Source: Lacticigenium naphthae DSM 19658
GTDB taxonomy: Bacteria > Bacillota > Bacilli > Lactobacillales > Carnobacteriaceae_A
Assembly: GCF_000425865.1 (NCBI RefSeq)
Contig: NZ_AUEG01000005.1
Span: 35,273-99,272, forward strand
Reading direction: 5' to 3'
DNA length: 64,000 bases
The notes beneath the pieces are model-generated. The model searched no databases. It was not told the origin of the DNA and saw only the letters and a program-made list of their open reading frames with translations. The translations under genes were made by a program, and so were the position numbers. This document shows, piece after piece, positions 9,730 to 19,056 of this stretch (positions are counted from its first letter, which is position 1; every line of letters starts with the position of its first letter).

Positions 9730-11133
9730 TTATTTATTATGAACTTCTTCTATATTAATTTTATTAGCTGATTTAACAAACGGTATCCAAATAAGGAATG
9801 AAACTGTCATGGCCAAGAGTGTTACAAGTGGTGCCCGCCAGTCTGCCCCGGTTGCTAAGAAAGATAAAAGTAACGGTGGAGTAACCCAGGCTACCTGTTG
9901 CGACACTGGGTTTACTAGTCCCCAAATAGTTGCAAAATAACCAATACTCACAGATATAACTGGAGTCAATAAGAATGGAATAAACATAATTGGATTTAAA
10001 ACGATCGGCAATCCAAACATGATTGGTTCATTAATATTAAATATTCCAGGTCCTATAGATAGTTTTGATACGGTCAAATAATCTTTCCGTTTTGAAAAGA
10101 TCAACATAGCAATGATCAAGACAATTGTACCACCTGATCCGCCATACCAAGCATACGCATCAAATGATCCACGAACCCACATGTAACCTTCGGAAGCTAC
10201 TAGTTCAGCTCCTCCTTCTTGGAATAGATTCACATTATGTAACTGTGCTACTCCAAAAACTCCTTCTAATATTGGAGCCAAAACATTTGGGCCATGAATT
10301 CCAAAGAACCAAAATATTTGAACGAATAAAGTTGTTAGTATTATAGCTCCAAACCCTTGGGATAACCCCAATAATGGCAACGCAATAGTTTCTTGTAACC
10401 ATCCGAGGAATGTTAATCCAGGGACCATTAAAGAAAATAACCAGTAAAAGATACTTACTGCATAAATAGCTACAGTAGCTGGAATTATAGAAGCAAATGC
10501 TTTAGAAACTGCAGGTGGAACTGATTCAGGTAATTTAATAGTAATATTTAGTATCATTAATTTGTTAAAAATCATTGTAGAAACAAAACCTATGATCATT
10601 GCTGTAAAAAAGAAGTTGCTGTCTAAATTATTCAATGGAAGCCATCCCCAGCCAACTGCGTTGATATCTGTTGCTGTTGCTGACCATCCAGCTTCATTAA
10701 TTGCACTAATGGTTTCCGGGTTCAAATTCAATCCTGTGATCCCACCAGAAAACGAGAAAGTTATTCCGGCTAATGATGCAGCAGTGGCAACTATACCACC
10801 AGACAACTCATTTACACCATATGCTTTTGCCAGATTATATCCCCAAGAAAAAACAAATATTAAACCTGCCACAGCTAACGTTCCGTTCCATACATACCCA
10901 TTTATTGAGATGATTTGACTAATCACGGGTATGGAATTTCCATCATATCCTTCAATGAATTGAGGCGGTAAATCACGTAATATGGCATTTAACATAACCG
11001 CAACAGAACCTGCCATTGTTGCTGGCAAAGTTCCAATGAAGGCATCTCTTAAAGCAACTAAATGTTTCTCAGCACCAATCGCACCTGCGATAGGTAAAAT
11101 ATATTTTTCTAACCATTGAGTAAGCTTGTTCAT
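9730..11133 (-). CDS. PTS sugar transporter EIIC, lactose/cellobiose family
   Basis: The 467-residue multi-spanning protein matches EIIC of the lactose/cellobiose PTS family. It has the typical amphipathic start MNKLTQWLEKYILPIAGAIG, about ten hydrophobic helices, the conserved GIHGPNVLAPI segment in the middle and the NEPIMFGLPIVLNP motif (about 365-378) near the substrate site. It moves and phosphorylates a sugar with cognate EIIA and EIIB proteins, neither of which is in this window. An operon with MupG suggests MurNAc-GlcNAc or a related disaccharide, unlike the better-known glucose-family MurP. The ROK regulator lies directly upstream on the same strand. Confidence 0.88.
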   Translation of the reverse strand: MNKLTQWLEKYILPIAGAIGAEKHLVALRDAFIGTLPATMAGSVAVMLNAILRDLPPQFIEGYDGNSIPVISQIISINGYVWNGTLAVAGLIFVFSWGYNLAKAYGVNELSGGIVATAASLAGITFSFSGGITGLNLNPETISAINEAGWSATATDINAVGWGWLPLNNLDSNFFFTAMIIGFVSTMIFNKLMILNITIKLPESVPPAVSKAFASIIPATVAIYAVSIFYWLFSLMVPGLTFLGWLQETIALPLLGLSQGFGAIILTTLFVQIFWFFGIHGPNVLAPILEGVFGVAQLHNVNLFQEGGAELVASEGYMWVRGSFDAYAWYGGSGGTIVLIIAMLIFSKRKDYLTVSKLSIGPGIFNINEPIMFGLPIVLNPIMFIPFLLTPVISVSIGYFATIWGLVNPVSQQVAWVTPPLLLSFLATGADWRAPLVTLLAMTVSFLIWIPFVKSANKINIEEVHNK

Positions 11134-11249
11134 TTTAAACCTCCTTGTTTTCTTTTCTTATTTTTATATAGAGATATCACTTCTTTTTCCATCTCTCCCT
11201 TCTTTTCTAGATATCTCTTTTGAAACCATTTTTTGGATGGTACTGAGTA

Positions 11250-12413
11250 CTAGTGAAATAATTTTTTCAAAAACAGGACTGAAGCTCCCAATAATGTCAT
11301 GTTTTCTCCTAAATCACTCACATACAAGTTGATGCCCTTTTTCAATTTATCTGTTAGGGCTTTTTCCGTAATTGTTTTTTTTATAATCGGCATTAAGAAT
11401 TCTTGACTTTTCAATACTCCTCCGCCTAATACAATAACCTCTGGATCAACAGTATGAATGTAGTTTACGATCCCCACACCTATATATTCTCCGACTTTTT
11501 CCAAGACTTGAATATATTCTGTCTCTCCTTGTTTTGCCAACTGATATATTTTTTCGGGAGAAATATCTGAGGGGATATTTTCAATCTCTTCTCTTGCTGT
11601 CTTTACAATTCCTTCTCCGGTGATATATGTTTCGAGACAACCTTTATTCCCACAGCCACATTGCCTTCCATGCATAGAAATTGTTGTATGCCCTATTTCT
11701 CCAGCAGTATCATGAGCCCCTCGGGACAAAGTCCCATCCGTGATGATTCCAGAACCTACCCCTCTGCCAATATTGATTACTGAAAAACTATCGCCTTTTT
11801 TATTTTTCCCAAACCAAAATTCGCCTAATGCCATTGCTCGCGAATTGTTTTCTACCATAACCGGTAAATTCAATTCTTTTTCTAGACTTTCTTTGATTGG
11901 GATATTTTTCAGTCCTGAGTCAGAGGAAAATAAACAGGTGCCCTGTTCAATATCTACAACTCCATGCATTGCTACACCGATGCCTAGTATTTTTTCCGAA
12001 TCTACTGCAGATGTTTTTATTATTTCTCTTATTTTTTTTACTAATTCCTTGAGAAATTTTTCTTTAGACAGTGAGGAGGACTGTGAAATTTCTTTTTTAA
12101 TTAAAATTTCTCCCACTAAATTTGAAATCATGACTCTCAAATGCGTTGAGCTCGCGTCCACACTTACCACAAAGTACCCATCTTCTTTCAATAACAAGAG
12201 TGTAGGTTTTCTTCCACCTTCGGATTCTCCTAAATGACTTTCTTTTACTAACTCTTCTTCAATCAATTCTTTTACAATCTTACTTACCGTAGGAGGTGTG
12301 ATTTTTGTTTGTTTGGCGATTTTCGCTCTAGAAATCGGACCATTTAACCGAATACTATTTAATATTAAGCGCTTATTAGCCAGTTTCATCATTTCAAATG
12401 TTCCTCTATCCAT
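11250..12413 (-). CDS. ROK-family transcriptional regulator
   Basis: The 387-residue protein has an N-terminal winged helix-turn-helix (residues about 10-65, with GPISRAKIAKQTKITPPTVS). A sugar-kinase-like ROK domain follows, including the cysteine-rich zinc motif CGCGNKGCLET (about residues 252-262), the ATP-binding-like stretch INIGRGVGSGI and the C-terminal VLGGGVL. Members such as NagC and XylR repress sugar genes and are released by a sugar or sugar phosphate. Being first in the PTS/MupG operon, it probably regulates that operon. A palindrome at 12453-12470, 40 bases upstream of the ATG, is a good operator candidate. Family assignment is firm; the inducer is unknown. Confidence 0.88.
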   Translation of the reverse strand: MDRGTFEMMKLANKRLILNSIRLNGPISRAKIAKQTKITPPTVSKIVKELIEEELVKESHLGESEGGRKPTLLLLKEDGYFVVSVDASSTHLRVMISNLVGEILIKKEISQSSSLSKEKFLKELVKKIREIIKTSAVDSEKILGIGVAMHGVVDIEQGTCLFSSDSGLKNIPIKESLEKELNLPVMVENNSRAMALGEFWFGKNKKGDSFSVINIGRGVGSGIITDGTLSRGAHDTAGEIGHTTISMHGRQCGCGNKGCLETYITGEGIVKTAREEIENIPSDISPEKIYQLAKQGETEYIQVLEKVGEYIGVGIVNYIHTVDPEVIVLGGGVLKSQEFLMPIIKKTITEKALTDKLKKGINLYVSDLGENMTLLGASVLFLKKLFH

Positions 12414-12452
12414 ATTTCTATCCTCTTCTCTAAGTTACTTGCTTACTTAATT

Positions 12453-12470
12453 AACTTAATTTATTAAGTT
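12453..12470. promoter_or_regulatory. Candidate ROK operator (palindrome)
   Basis: The site reads AACTTAAT, a 2-base centre and ATTAAGTT, giving two perfect 8-bp arms. It lies 40 bases upstream of the ROK regulator gene. Assignment as its operator is inference. Confidence 0.45.
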
Positions 12471-12530
12471 ATAAATGTAGTGTACACAAAACGGAATCAT
12501 ATGTAAACCCTTTCTTCTATTTCGAATGAA

Positions 12531-12574
12531 AAAGAGGAAAGAAACAGATCCTATTAGCTGTTTCTTTCCTCTTT
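12531..12574. terminator. Terminator, 17-bp perfect stem
   Basis: Arms at 12531-12547 and 12558-12574 pair perfectly (core AAGAGGAAAGAAACAG) across a 10-base loop with A/T ends. It probably ends minus-strand transcription from the prenyltransferase gene before the ROK operon. Confidence 0.75.
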
Positions 12575-12703
12575 AAAATCTTTAAGTGAGATGAATAAAT
12601 AAAAATTAGTAGCTGACTTTTTTGTGCAGCGATTCATTTCATAATTATTACTTTAGTCTTTACAGACCTAGAGATCTTTTTGTGTATGTTATTTGAAGCA
12701 GCG

Positions 12704-13645
12704 TTAAACGAAGAATAAACTGAGGCCCAACAAGACTATTTCAACTACACTGAATAAAACAGTGTTTTTAATTGCTACAACAAATGTTTCTTCTTTTACT
12801 TGACGTTTATTAAACTGATCCAAATTTCTCTTGATCAATGGAAGAGTTAAAAACGTTCCCAAGAGTATTGGATGTAATAATCTCAGCAGAACAGCTAATA
12901 AAATCACACCATAACTTGAATACATCAATATATTAAATAAAATCACGGCCTGTTTTTTGCCAATATAAAAAGGGAGTGTAAAACGGTGATTCGTGATATC
13001 TTGTTCTAAATCGCATGTGTTATTTGCCAACATGATGTTCGCAATCAAAAAGACTGTTGGTAAAGAGACCAAAAATGTGCTCAAAATTTCAATATAGTTT
13101 CCTGATAATAAAAATTCCGGGTGATCGAATTGAAGTTGAATCAGAATGTTATTGACATCATTAACAAATAGGGTAATGAAAAATATTCCAAATCCCATTG
13201 TCAATCCTGATAAAATTTCTCCCAGAGGTGTTCGAGAAATCGGGATTGGGCCAAAAGTATAGAATATTCCAATAAAGAATGCCACTCCTCCCATTAATAG
13301 TAAAAGGAAGTTTGTTCTAAGTACAAGTACCAAACCAATTAAAGTCGAGACAACAAGCATGCCCAGTATAAGCTGAATAACTGTTTTTTCTGCTAAACCC
13401 GATTGACCAATGACATTAACTTCCTGTTTGTATTTTTTATCTTTAGCTTTTTGATAGTCCATCAGATTATTGATTGCTGTTGTGGTCATATCAAATACTA
13501 ACATTGCAATAAAAAATAGTACTGTATTTGTCCAATCGATTTGATTGAAATAATATAAAGAGAATAATATTCCTAATAAAAACGGAATGAGACTGGCTAT
13601 TTTTGTTTGAATCTCTACTAATCTTAAAAAAATTTTCAGCGTCAT
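12704..13645 (-). CDS. UbiA-family prenyltransferase (DHNA polyprenyltransferase, MenA/DmkA-like)
   Basis: The 313-residue membrane protein is a UbiA-superfamily prenyltransferase with about nine hydrophobic helices. Its two Asp-rich motifs are NLMDYQKAKD (about residues 61-70) and NNTCDLEQD (about 207-215), which bind the polyprenyl diphosphate through Mg2+. It most likely attaches a polyprenyl chain to 1,4-dihydroxy-2-naphthoate to give demethylmenaquinone. It lies divergently beside a type II NADH dehydrogenase and a polyprenyl diphosphate synthase, the same trio found in the Listeria flavin-based extracellular electron transfer locus (DmkA, Ndh2, DmkB). No methyltransferase or other men genes are visible here. 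Confidence 0.82.
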   Translation of the reverse strand: MTLKIFLRLVEIQTKIASLIPFLLGILFSLYYFNQIDWTNTVLFFIAMLVFDMTTTAINNLMDYQKAKDKKYKQEVNVIGQSGLAEKTVIQLILGMLVVSTLIGLVLVLRTNFLLLLMGGVAFFIGIFYTFGPIPISRTPLGEILSGLTMGFGIFFITLFVNDVNNILIQLQFDHPEFLLSGNYIEILSTFLVSLPTVFLIANIMLANNTCDLEQDITNHRFTLPFYIGKKQAVILFNILMYSSYGVILLAVLLRLLHPILLGTFLTLPLIKRNLDQFNKRQVKEETFVVAIKNTVLFSVVEIVLLGLSLFFV

Positions 13646-13851
13646 ATGCTAACCTTCATTTCTTGTTATTTAATAGTTATTCTAATCTGTTTTTTCACAA
13701 AACAAATTATTTACTCTGTCTATTATTAACAAAATCACTGACACACGCAAGTCTTTTTTATTTCTAAAATCAATTCTTAATTACGGAAACCTCCTGAGTA
13801 ACATGAAAATCAGCAACTTTATGAAGAAAATATGTACACTGCTAAAATATC

Positions 13852-13880
13852 TAGACAATATAATTTCACTTTGTTATAAT
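13852..13880 (+). promoter_or_regulatory. Promoter of ndh2
   Basis: TAGACA (13852-13857) and TATAAT (13875-13880) are separated by exactly 17 bases, a near-consensus sigma-A promoter. It leaves a leader of about 127 bases before the ndh2 ATG. Confidence 0.75.
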
Positions 13881-13893
13881 AAGCTTTGCGCCA

Positions 13894-13909
13894 TGTGAAT
13901 TTGCGCACA
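13894..13909. promoter_or_regulatory. Rex- or Crp/Fnr-like dyad at the ndh2 start site
   Basis: TGTGAATTTGCGCACA is an imperfect dyad whose TGTGAA and CACA ends resemble Rex and Crp-family sites. It starts 14 bases after the -10 box, where a repressor would block initiation. Rex is known to control ndh in Bacillus subtilis; its role here is inference. Confidence 0.4.
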
Positions 13910-13932
13910 GTCTTTGCAATTATTTTAATCAG

Positions 13933-13970
13933 TAGACTATTCTTTTTAATAGAGGGGAAAGAATAGTCTA
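13933..13970 (+). promoter_or_regulatory. 13-bp perfect hairpin in the ndh2 leader
   Basis: TAGACTATTCTTT (13933-13945) pairs perfectly with its complement at 13958-13970 across a 12-base loop. A moderately T-rich stretch follows. It could be an attenuator or an mRNA-stabilising element. Confidence 0.5.
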
Positions 13971-14014
13971 TTATTTTGTAACGAGTACCTATATATATTC
14001 TGAGGAGTGGAAAA

Positions 14015-15868
14015 ATGACACAAAGGAACATTATTGTTGTCGGTGCAGGCTTTGCCGGCGTTGCAGCAACCAAACAATTAGCCAAACGCTTCAAAAAGAA
14101 TGAAGATGTCACAATTACTTTAATTGATCGTCATTCTTATCAAACATACATGACCGAATTACATGAAGTAGCCGGGGGACGCGTTGAGCCTGAAGCAATT
14201 CAATTCGATTTACAACGTTTGTTTAGTCGCAAAAAAAATGTGAACCTCGTAACTGACAATGTAGTCGATATTGATCATGATGAAAAAGTTGTTAAAACTG
14301 AGCATGGTTCGTATAGCTTTGACTACCTTGTATTAGGAATGGGTGGAGAACCAAATGATTTCGGTACGCCAGGTGTAAAAGAAAATGCATTTACACTTTG
14401 GTCCATGGAAGATGCAATTGAAATCCGCCAACATATCGAGGAAACCGTCGCTAGAGCTGCACTGGAACGGGATGCAGCAAAACGTAAAGCAATGCTGACT
14501 TTCACAGTCTGTGGTTCAGGATTTACAGGAATTGAAATGATTGGAGAACTTGCTGATTGGAAAGAAAGATTAGCTAAAGATAATAAAATCGATCCTAAAG
14601 AAATCTCTTTGATCGTAGTTGAAGCAGTACCAACCATTTTAAATATGATTTCTCGCAAAAATGCTGAAAAAGCTGAACGTTATATGGAAAAACGCGGAAT
14701 TCAATTATTAAAAAGTTCGCCAATTGTTAAAGTAGAATCAGATTTCATTGAATTGAAGTCTGGAGAAAAAATCCCTACTCATACATTAATCTGGACTGCT
14801 GGTGTAAAAGCAAACTCGGATACTGATGAGTTTGATATGGAGCAAGCTCGAGCAGGTCGTTTGGTAGCCAATCAATACATGGAAGCAAAAGGATTTGAAC
14901 ATGTCTATGTAATTGGTGACTTAGTCTATTACGAAGAAGATGGGGTCCCTACTCCGCAAATCGTTCAAGCAGCTGAACAAACAGGTCATACCGCTGCAAA
15001 AAACATTATCGCAGACATAGAAGGAACAGAAAAACATATACATGAAAGCAATTATCAAGGATTTATGGTCTCTATCGGTTCTACGTATGGAGTTGCCGAG
15101 TTGATGGGCAAATATAATTTATCTGGTTTCTTTGCTATTTTAGTTAAACATTTGGTCAACTTATTGTATTTCTTCGAAATCCGTTCCGGTTATTATGCAG
15201 TACAGTATATATTCCATGAGTTCTTCCACATCAGAGATCATAGAAATATATTCCGCGGTCATCTTTCCCGCTACGGTAATGTTTTATGGAGCGTTCCTTT
15301 ACGTGTTTTCTATGGTAGCATGTGGCTTATTGAAGGTCTTAAGAAAGCATTTGGGCTATTCGGTGCTACAAGCTGGTTTGGGGATACAGTCACTCTTCCA
15401 TTCTCTTGGTTACAAGATGTTACTTCTGGAGCTACAGAGGCAGCTGAAACAACCACACCTGCTGAGCCTGTATTTGGTCTAAACTATGTCTATGGCGAAG
15501 AACCTATGATGATTTTCTCTGACGCACCAGATTGGTTCGAATCTATTATGGAAGTAATGGTACCTAACGCTGATATCGCACTCCTTTTCCAAAAATTCAT
15601 GACACTCGTAGAAATTGGAATTGGATTAGCATTGATTGCAGGTCTCTTCACTTGGCTGGTTAATGCAGTGACCATTGCTCTCGTTGTCAGCTTCACTCTC
15701 TCTGGAATGTTTTATTGGGTGAACATCTGGTTCATATTTGTAGCCGTCGCGTTAATGAATGGTTCAGGTCGTGCATTTGGTTTAGATTACTATGTCATTC
15801 CTTGGATCCAAAAAATGGTTGGCAAGTGGTGGTATGGTAAGCCCAAATCCATGTATAGCCAAAAATAA
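14015..15868 (+). CDS. ndh2: Type II NADH dehydrogenase with C-terminal membrane domain (Ndh2)
   Basis: The 617-residue flavoprotein has an FAD-binding GxGxxG (10-15, GAGFAG), a second NADH-binding GSGFTG (167-172) and the FAD-contact YVIGD near residue 308. These define a non-proton-pumping NADH:quinone oxidoreductase. Unlike ordinary Ndh (about 400 residues), it has a tail from about residue 360 to 617 with several hydrophobic helices, as in Listeria Ndh2 of the extracellular electron transfer system. It would pass electrons from NADH to (demethyl)menaquinone. A ribosome site GAGGAG precedes the ATG. It is followed by its own terminator and a polyprenyl synthase gene. The eetA, eetB, pplA and fmnB genes are not in the window. 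Confidence 0.85.
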   Translation: MTQRNIIVVGAGFAGVAATKQLAKRFKKNEDVTITLIDRHSYQTYMTELHEVAGGRVEPEAIQFDLQRLFSRKKNVNLVTDNVVDIDHDEKVVKTEHGSYSFDYLVLGMGGEPNDFGTPGVKENAFTLWSMEDAIEIRQHIEETVARAALERDAAKRKAMLTFTVCGSGFTGIEMIGELADWKERLAKDNKIDPKEISLIVVEAVPTILNMISRKNAEKAERYMEKRGIQLLKSSPIVKVESDFIELKSGEKIPTHTLIWTAGVKANSDTDEFDMEQARAGRLVANQYMEAKGFEHVYVIGDLVYYEEDGVPTPQIVQAAEQTGHTAAKNIIADIEGTEKHIHESNYQGFMVSIGSTYGVAELMGKYNLSGFFAILVKHLVNLLYFFEIRSGYYAVQYIFHEFFHIRDHRNIFRGHLSRYGNVLWSVPLRVFYGSMWLIEGLKKAFGLFGATSWFGDTVTLPFSWLQDVTSGATEAAETTTPAEPVFGLNYVYGEEPMMIFSDAPDWFESIMEVMVPNADIALLFQKFMTLVEIGIGLALIAGLFTWLVNAVTIALVVSFTLSGMFYWVNIWFIFVAVALMNGSGRAFGLDYYVIPWIQKMVGKWWYGKPKSMYSQK

Positions 15869-15889
15869 ATTTTTTTCTCAGTAAAACAA

Positions 15890-15931
15890 AAAGAATGAAG
15901 GGAGATTTACTCTCTCCTTCATTCTTTTTTT
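15890..15931 (+). terminator. Terminator after ndh2
   Basis: The stem AGAATGAAGGGAGA pairs with TCTCTCCTTCATTCT (one imperfection) and is followed by seven T, 21 bases after the ndh2 stop. Confidence 0.85.
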
Positions 15932-15972
15932 ATCGTATACTAGGAATTAGTTAGAAGAAAGGAGGAGAGTTT

Positions 15973-16953
15973 ATGGAAGTACATCCTATTTGGAATAATT
16001 ATCCGGAATTAAAAAAACAGCTAGAAAATACTATCAGTGTTATTGATACAGAGATTTTTATTCGGAATAAAGACATCGAAGATGCTATATTAGACATGCT
16101 CCATTCAGGAGGAAAACTCCTCCGTCCTGCTTTTGTTCATCTGTTTTCAACTTTCGGAGATGATCATTCTCCAAAAAGAGCTCAACATATTGCAGCAGCA
16201 GTAGAATTACTCCATACTGCAACTTTGATTCATGATGATATCATCGATGATGCTGAGGAACGCAGACAACAAATCTCCATTCAGGCAAAATATGGGAAAA
16301 ATATAGCCGTATATGCGGGAGATTACTTGTTTACAGTAGTATTCAAACTTCTTTCAGAATACGCTCGTTCCTTTGATCACTTAGTGTTTAACTCAAGAGG
16401 CATGGAGCGTATACTAATGGGCGAGTTAAATCAACTACATTTACGCTATAAAGAAGACATGACTATTCGAAACTATCTTACTCAAATTTCTGGTAAAACT
16501 GCTCAGTTGTTTGCTTTGGCATGTTATGCAGGTTCCATCGAAGGACAGAGCTCTCATAAGTTTTCTTTGAATAGTTATTATTTGGGTAATCATATTGGTA
16601 TGGCTTTTCAAATCATAGATGACATTTTAGATTATACTCAAACACCCGAACAGTTGGGAAAACCGGTATTAGAAGATGTGCGTCAAGGAGTATATTCAGC
16701 ACCTTTAATTTATGCCTTACAAAAAGACAAAGATACCATTCTTCCCTATTTAAGAAAAAAAGAAAGTATGACCGAGGCTGATGTCTTAAAAGTCAGAGAT
16801 TTAGTAATAACAGCAGGCGGTGTAAAAGAAGCCCAACTATTAGCAGAAAAGTACACGGAAAAAGCTTTGCAGCGAATCGCTAGTTTACCTGAAACAAATG
16901 AAAAAAAAATCATTGAAGAAATCACACACATGATGTTGTACCGTAAAATTTGA
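15973..16953 (+). CDS. Polyprenyl diphosphate synthase (DmkB/HepT-like)
   Basis: The 326-residue protein is a trans-prenyl diphosphate synthase. It has both Asp-rich motifs: the first, DDIIDD, in LIHDDIIDDAEERR (about residues 91-104), and the second, DDILDY (about 217-222). The GGKLLRP motif (about 46-52) binds isopentenyl diphosphate. It makes the long-chain polyprenyl diphosphate that the neighbouring UbiA-family enzyme attaches to the naphthoquinone head. A strong AAAGGAGGAGAG ribosome site precedes the ATG. Product chain length cannot be read with certainty from the sequence. It forms the third member of the ndh2/dmk group and ends at a bidirectional terminator shared with the ATPase operon. 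Confidence 0.85.
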   Translation: MEVHPIWNNYPELKKQLENTISVIDTEIFIRNKDIEDAILDMLHSGGKLLRPAFVHLFSTFGDDHSPKRAQHIAAAVELLHTATLIHDDIIDDAEERRQQISIQAKYGKNIAVYAGDYLFTVVFKLLSEYARSFDHLVFNSRGMERILMGELNQLHLRYKEDMTIRNYLTQISGKTAQLFALACYAGSIEGQSSHKFSLNSYYLGNHIGMAFQIIDDILDYTQTPEQLGKPVLEDVRQGVYSAPLIYALQKDKDTILPYLRKKESMTEADVLKVRDLVITAGGVKEAQLLAEKYTEKALQRIASLPETNEKKIIEEITHMMLYRKI

Positions 16954-16967
16954 TGTTTCTGAACACT

Positions 16968-17028
16968 AAAATACCCCATTTTGCAGAAAAAAGATTCGCT
17001 CTCTTTTTTCACAAGATGGGGTATTTTT
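16968..17028. terminator. Bidirectional terminator between dmkB-like gene and V-ATPase operon
   Basis: AAAATACCCCAT at 16968-16979 is complementary to ATGGGGTATTTTT at 17016-17028, with an A/T-rich inner hairpin. It lies between two convergent genes and has T-runs on both strands. Confidence 0.8.
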
Positions 17029-17659
17029 AAAACTTGTTTGACGATTTTTGGATATTTTCTTTTACCACTTTTAATCGTGTAAACTCTTCTCGTTCTTTTT
17101 CTTCTAATTCTGATTCAATTTCATTTTTAGCTGTTTCTAATTTCGGTATCGATATATTTTTTAAAGCATTTGCTCTTTTTTGCGTTTTCCGAATATTATT
17201 AGCCAAACGATAAGCCGAATTTTCTATAACGGACAATTGAATAGTCAGCTTTTTTACTTCTTCAAAGGCTACTCGTGCTTCGTCTAGAGAAGCACTTGTA
17301 CTATAAAAAGCATAACTAGGGCGTGTCGGAGATTCTTCAAAATCAATAAGTGGAATTTCCGTTCCCATTACACTTCGAACTTTCATTTGAATAGAGTCTT
17401 CAATCGGGACAGTCGCTGCTATTTCTTGAACGTTATGAATTCCAGATTGAATATTTGCCTGCTCTAGGGCTTTATAGGCTCTACGAAATGTCTGATCGAT
17501 TTCTTTTTGAATAGTCTCGGCTTTTGCGACTAATGCCATGATCTCATTAATCAAAATTGTTCGTTTTCTATCCATCAAGCTATAACCTTGTTCAGACAGT
17601 GCTAATGTCTTCGATACTTGCATCAAATTACCTTTAGTTGGTGTGAAATCTTCAACCAC
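17027..17659 (-). CDS. ntpD: V/A-type ATPase subunit D (central stalk)
   Basis: The protein (about 210 residues) is the rotor stalk subunit D. It is mostly alpha-helical with long N- and C-terminal coiled-coil stretches (about residues 15-75 and 125-205). The conserved start pattern is TPTKGNLMQVSKTLALSEQG followed by a helix with DRKRTILINE. I start it at the GTG at 17659, which has AGGTGA about 7 bases upstream; a GTG at 17668 overlapping the subunit B stop is possible. It is the last gene of the operon and nearly overlaps subunit B. No separate downstream NtpH or NtpJ-like gene is present. Confidence 0.88.
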   Translation of the reverse strand: MVEDFTPTKGNLMQVSKTLALSEQGYSLMDRKRTILINEIMALVAKAETIQKEIDQTFRRAYKALEQANIQSGIHNVQEIAATVPIEDSIQMKVRSVMGTEIPLIDFEESPTRPSYAFYSTSASLDEARVAFEEVKKLTIQLSVIENSAYRLANNIRKTQKRANALKNISIPKLETAKNEIESELEEKEREEFTRLKVVKENIQKSSNKF

Positions 17660-17664
17660 AAAGA

Positions 17665-19044
17665 TCACCTTCCTACTTTATAATATTGATTTAATAGTTC
17701 CGTATCTATTCTATCCAATTCGTGACGAGGTAAGATACGCAACAATTCCCATGCTTTTTCCAAGGTTTCTTCTATTGAGCGACTCTCATCTTTTTCTTGA
17801 CCAATAAATTCTCTTTCAAATTTATTCCCAAATTCGATATATTTCTTGTCTATATCCGACAGCTCATCCTCACCTATTACAGAGGCCAAAGAACGAGCAT
17901 CCGTTACCCTAGAATATGAGGCAAATAACTGATTGGCAACATCTTGATGATCTTCTCGTGTAAAGCCTTTCCCGATTCCATCTTTCATTAGGCGAGAAAG
18001 GGAAGGGAGAACATTGATTGGCGGATAGATAGATTTTCCTTCTAGTGATCGATCCAAAACGATTTGACCTTCCGTTATATACCCTGTTAAATCAGGAATA
18101 GGATGCGTAATATCATCATTCGGCATTGTCAGAATGGGAATTTGCGTAACAGAACCTGGTTTGTCTGCTAAAATCCCCGCGCGTTCATATAAACTTGCTA
18201 AATCACTATATAAATACCCTGGATAACCTTTCCGTGAAGGTATTTCTTGTTTTGAAGCAGACACTTCTCTTAATGCTTCGCAGTAAGAAGTCATATCTGT
18301 CATAACGACTAGGATATGCATACCTAAATCAAAAGCTAAATACTCAGCAGCCGTAAGAGCCACCTTAGGGGTGATCAACCTCTCAACAACAGGATCGTCA
18401 GCCAAATTCAAGAACATCGTTACGTGGTCTAAAACACCGCTCTCTTCAAACGTTCTTTTAAAATAATCAGCGACGTCATGCTTCACTCCCATTGCTGCGA
18501 AAACTATTCCGAATTCTTCTTCTTCCTCAGTTTTGAGGCTTGCTTGTCTCACTATCTGGGCAGCTAACTGGTCGTGTGGAAGTCCATCACCCGAGAAAAT
18601 AGGTAATTTTTGTCCACGAATCAGAGTGGTCAATGCATCAATTGCTGAGACTCCAGTTTGAATAAAGTTTCTTGGGTATTCTCGAGATACTGGATTCATC
18701 GGAAGTCCATTCACATCTCTTTTTACCACATAATTTATCTCTCCAAGTCCATCAATAGGCCTTCCGATCCCGTCAAATGTTCTTCCCAATATTTCTGGAG
18801 CTAAAGGGAGTTCCATTGCGTGACCAGTAAGTTTTGTATGGGTATTATCTAAAGACATGTTAGCAGTAGACTCAAAAACTTGTATGACTGCTTTATTTTC
18901 ATACATTTCTATGATCCTACCTAATTTATGTTCTTCTCTTTCCACTACAAACTCTACAATATCATCATATGCCGCATCTTGAATTCCTTCCAAAACTACA
19001 AGAGGGCCATTTATCGAGTCAAGACCTAAATATTCAATTGCCAC
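17665..19044 (-). CDS. ntpB: V/A-type ATPase subunit B
   Basis: The 459-residue non-catalytic nucleotide-binding-fold subunit alternates with subunit A in the head. It carries the conserved [13 protein letters not shown], a degenerate P-loop region [13 protein letters not shown] as expected for B, and [20 protein letters not shown]. Length is normal (455-465). It lies 12 bases after subunit A and its TGA overlaps the region used to start subunit D. A ribosome site GGAGGGA precedes the ATG. Confidence 0.95.
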   Translation of the reverse strand: MAIEYLGLDSINGPLVVLEGIQDAAYDDIVEFVVEREEHKLGRIIEMYENKAVIQVFESTANMSLDNTHTKLTGHAMELPLAPEILGRTFDGIGRPIDGLGEINYVVKRDVNGLPMNPVSREYPRNFIQTGVSAIDALTTLIRGQKLPIFSGDGLPHDQLAAQIVRQASLKTEEEEEFGIVFAAMGVKHDVADYFKRTFEESGVLDHVTMFLNLADDPVVERLITPKVALTAAEYLAFDLGMHILVVMTDMTSYCEALREVSASKQEIPSRKGYPGYLYSDLASLYERAGILADKPGSVTQIPILTMPNDDITHPIPDLTGYITEGQIVLDRSLEGKSIYPPINVLPSLSRLMKDGIGKGFTREDHQDVANQLFASYSRVTDARSLASVIGEDELSDIDKKYIEFGNKFEREFIGQEKDESRSIEETLEKAWELLRILPRHELDRIDTELLNQYYKVGR

Positions 19045-19056
19045 TTGATTCCCTCC

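Noticed and set aside
10562..10918. Plus-strand ORF opposite the EIIC gene
   Set aside because: It is a shadow of a hydrophobic protein gene on the other strand, with no start signal.
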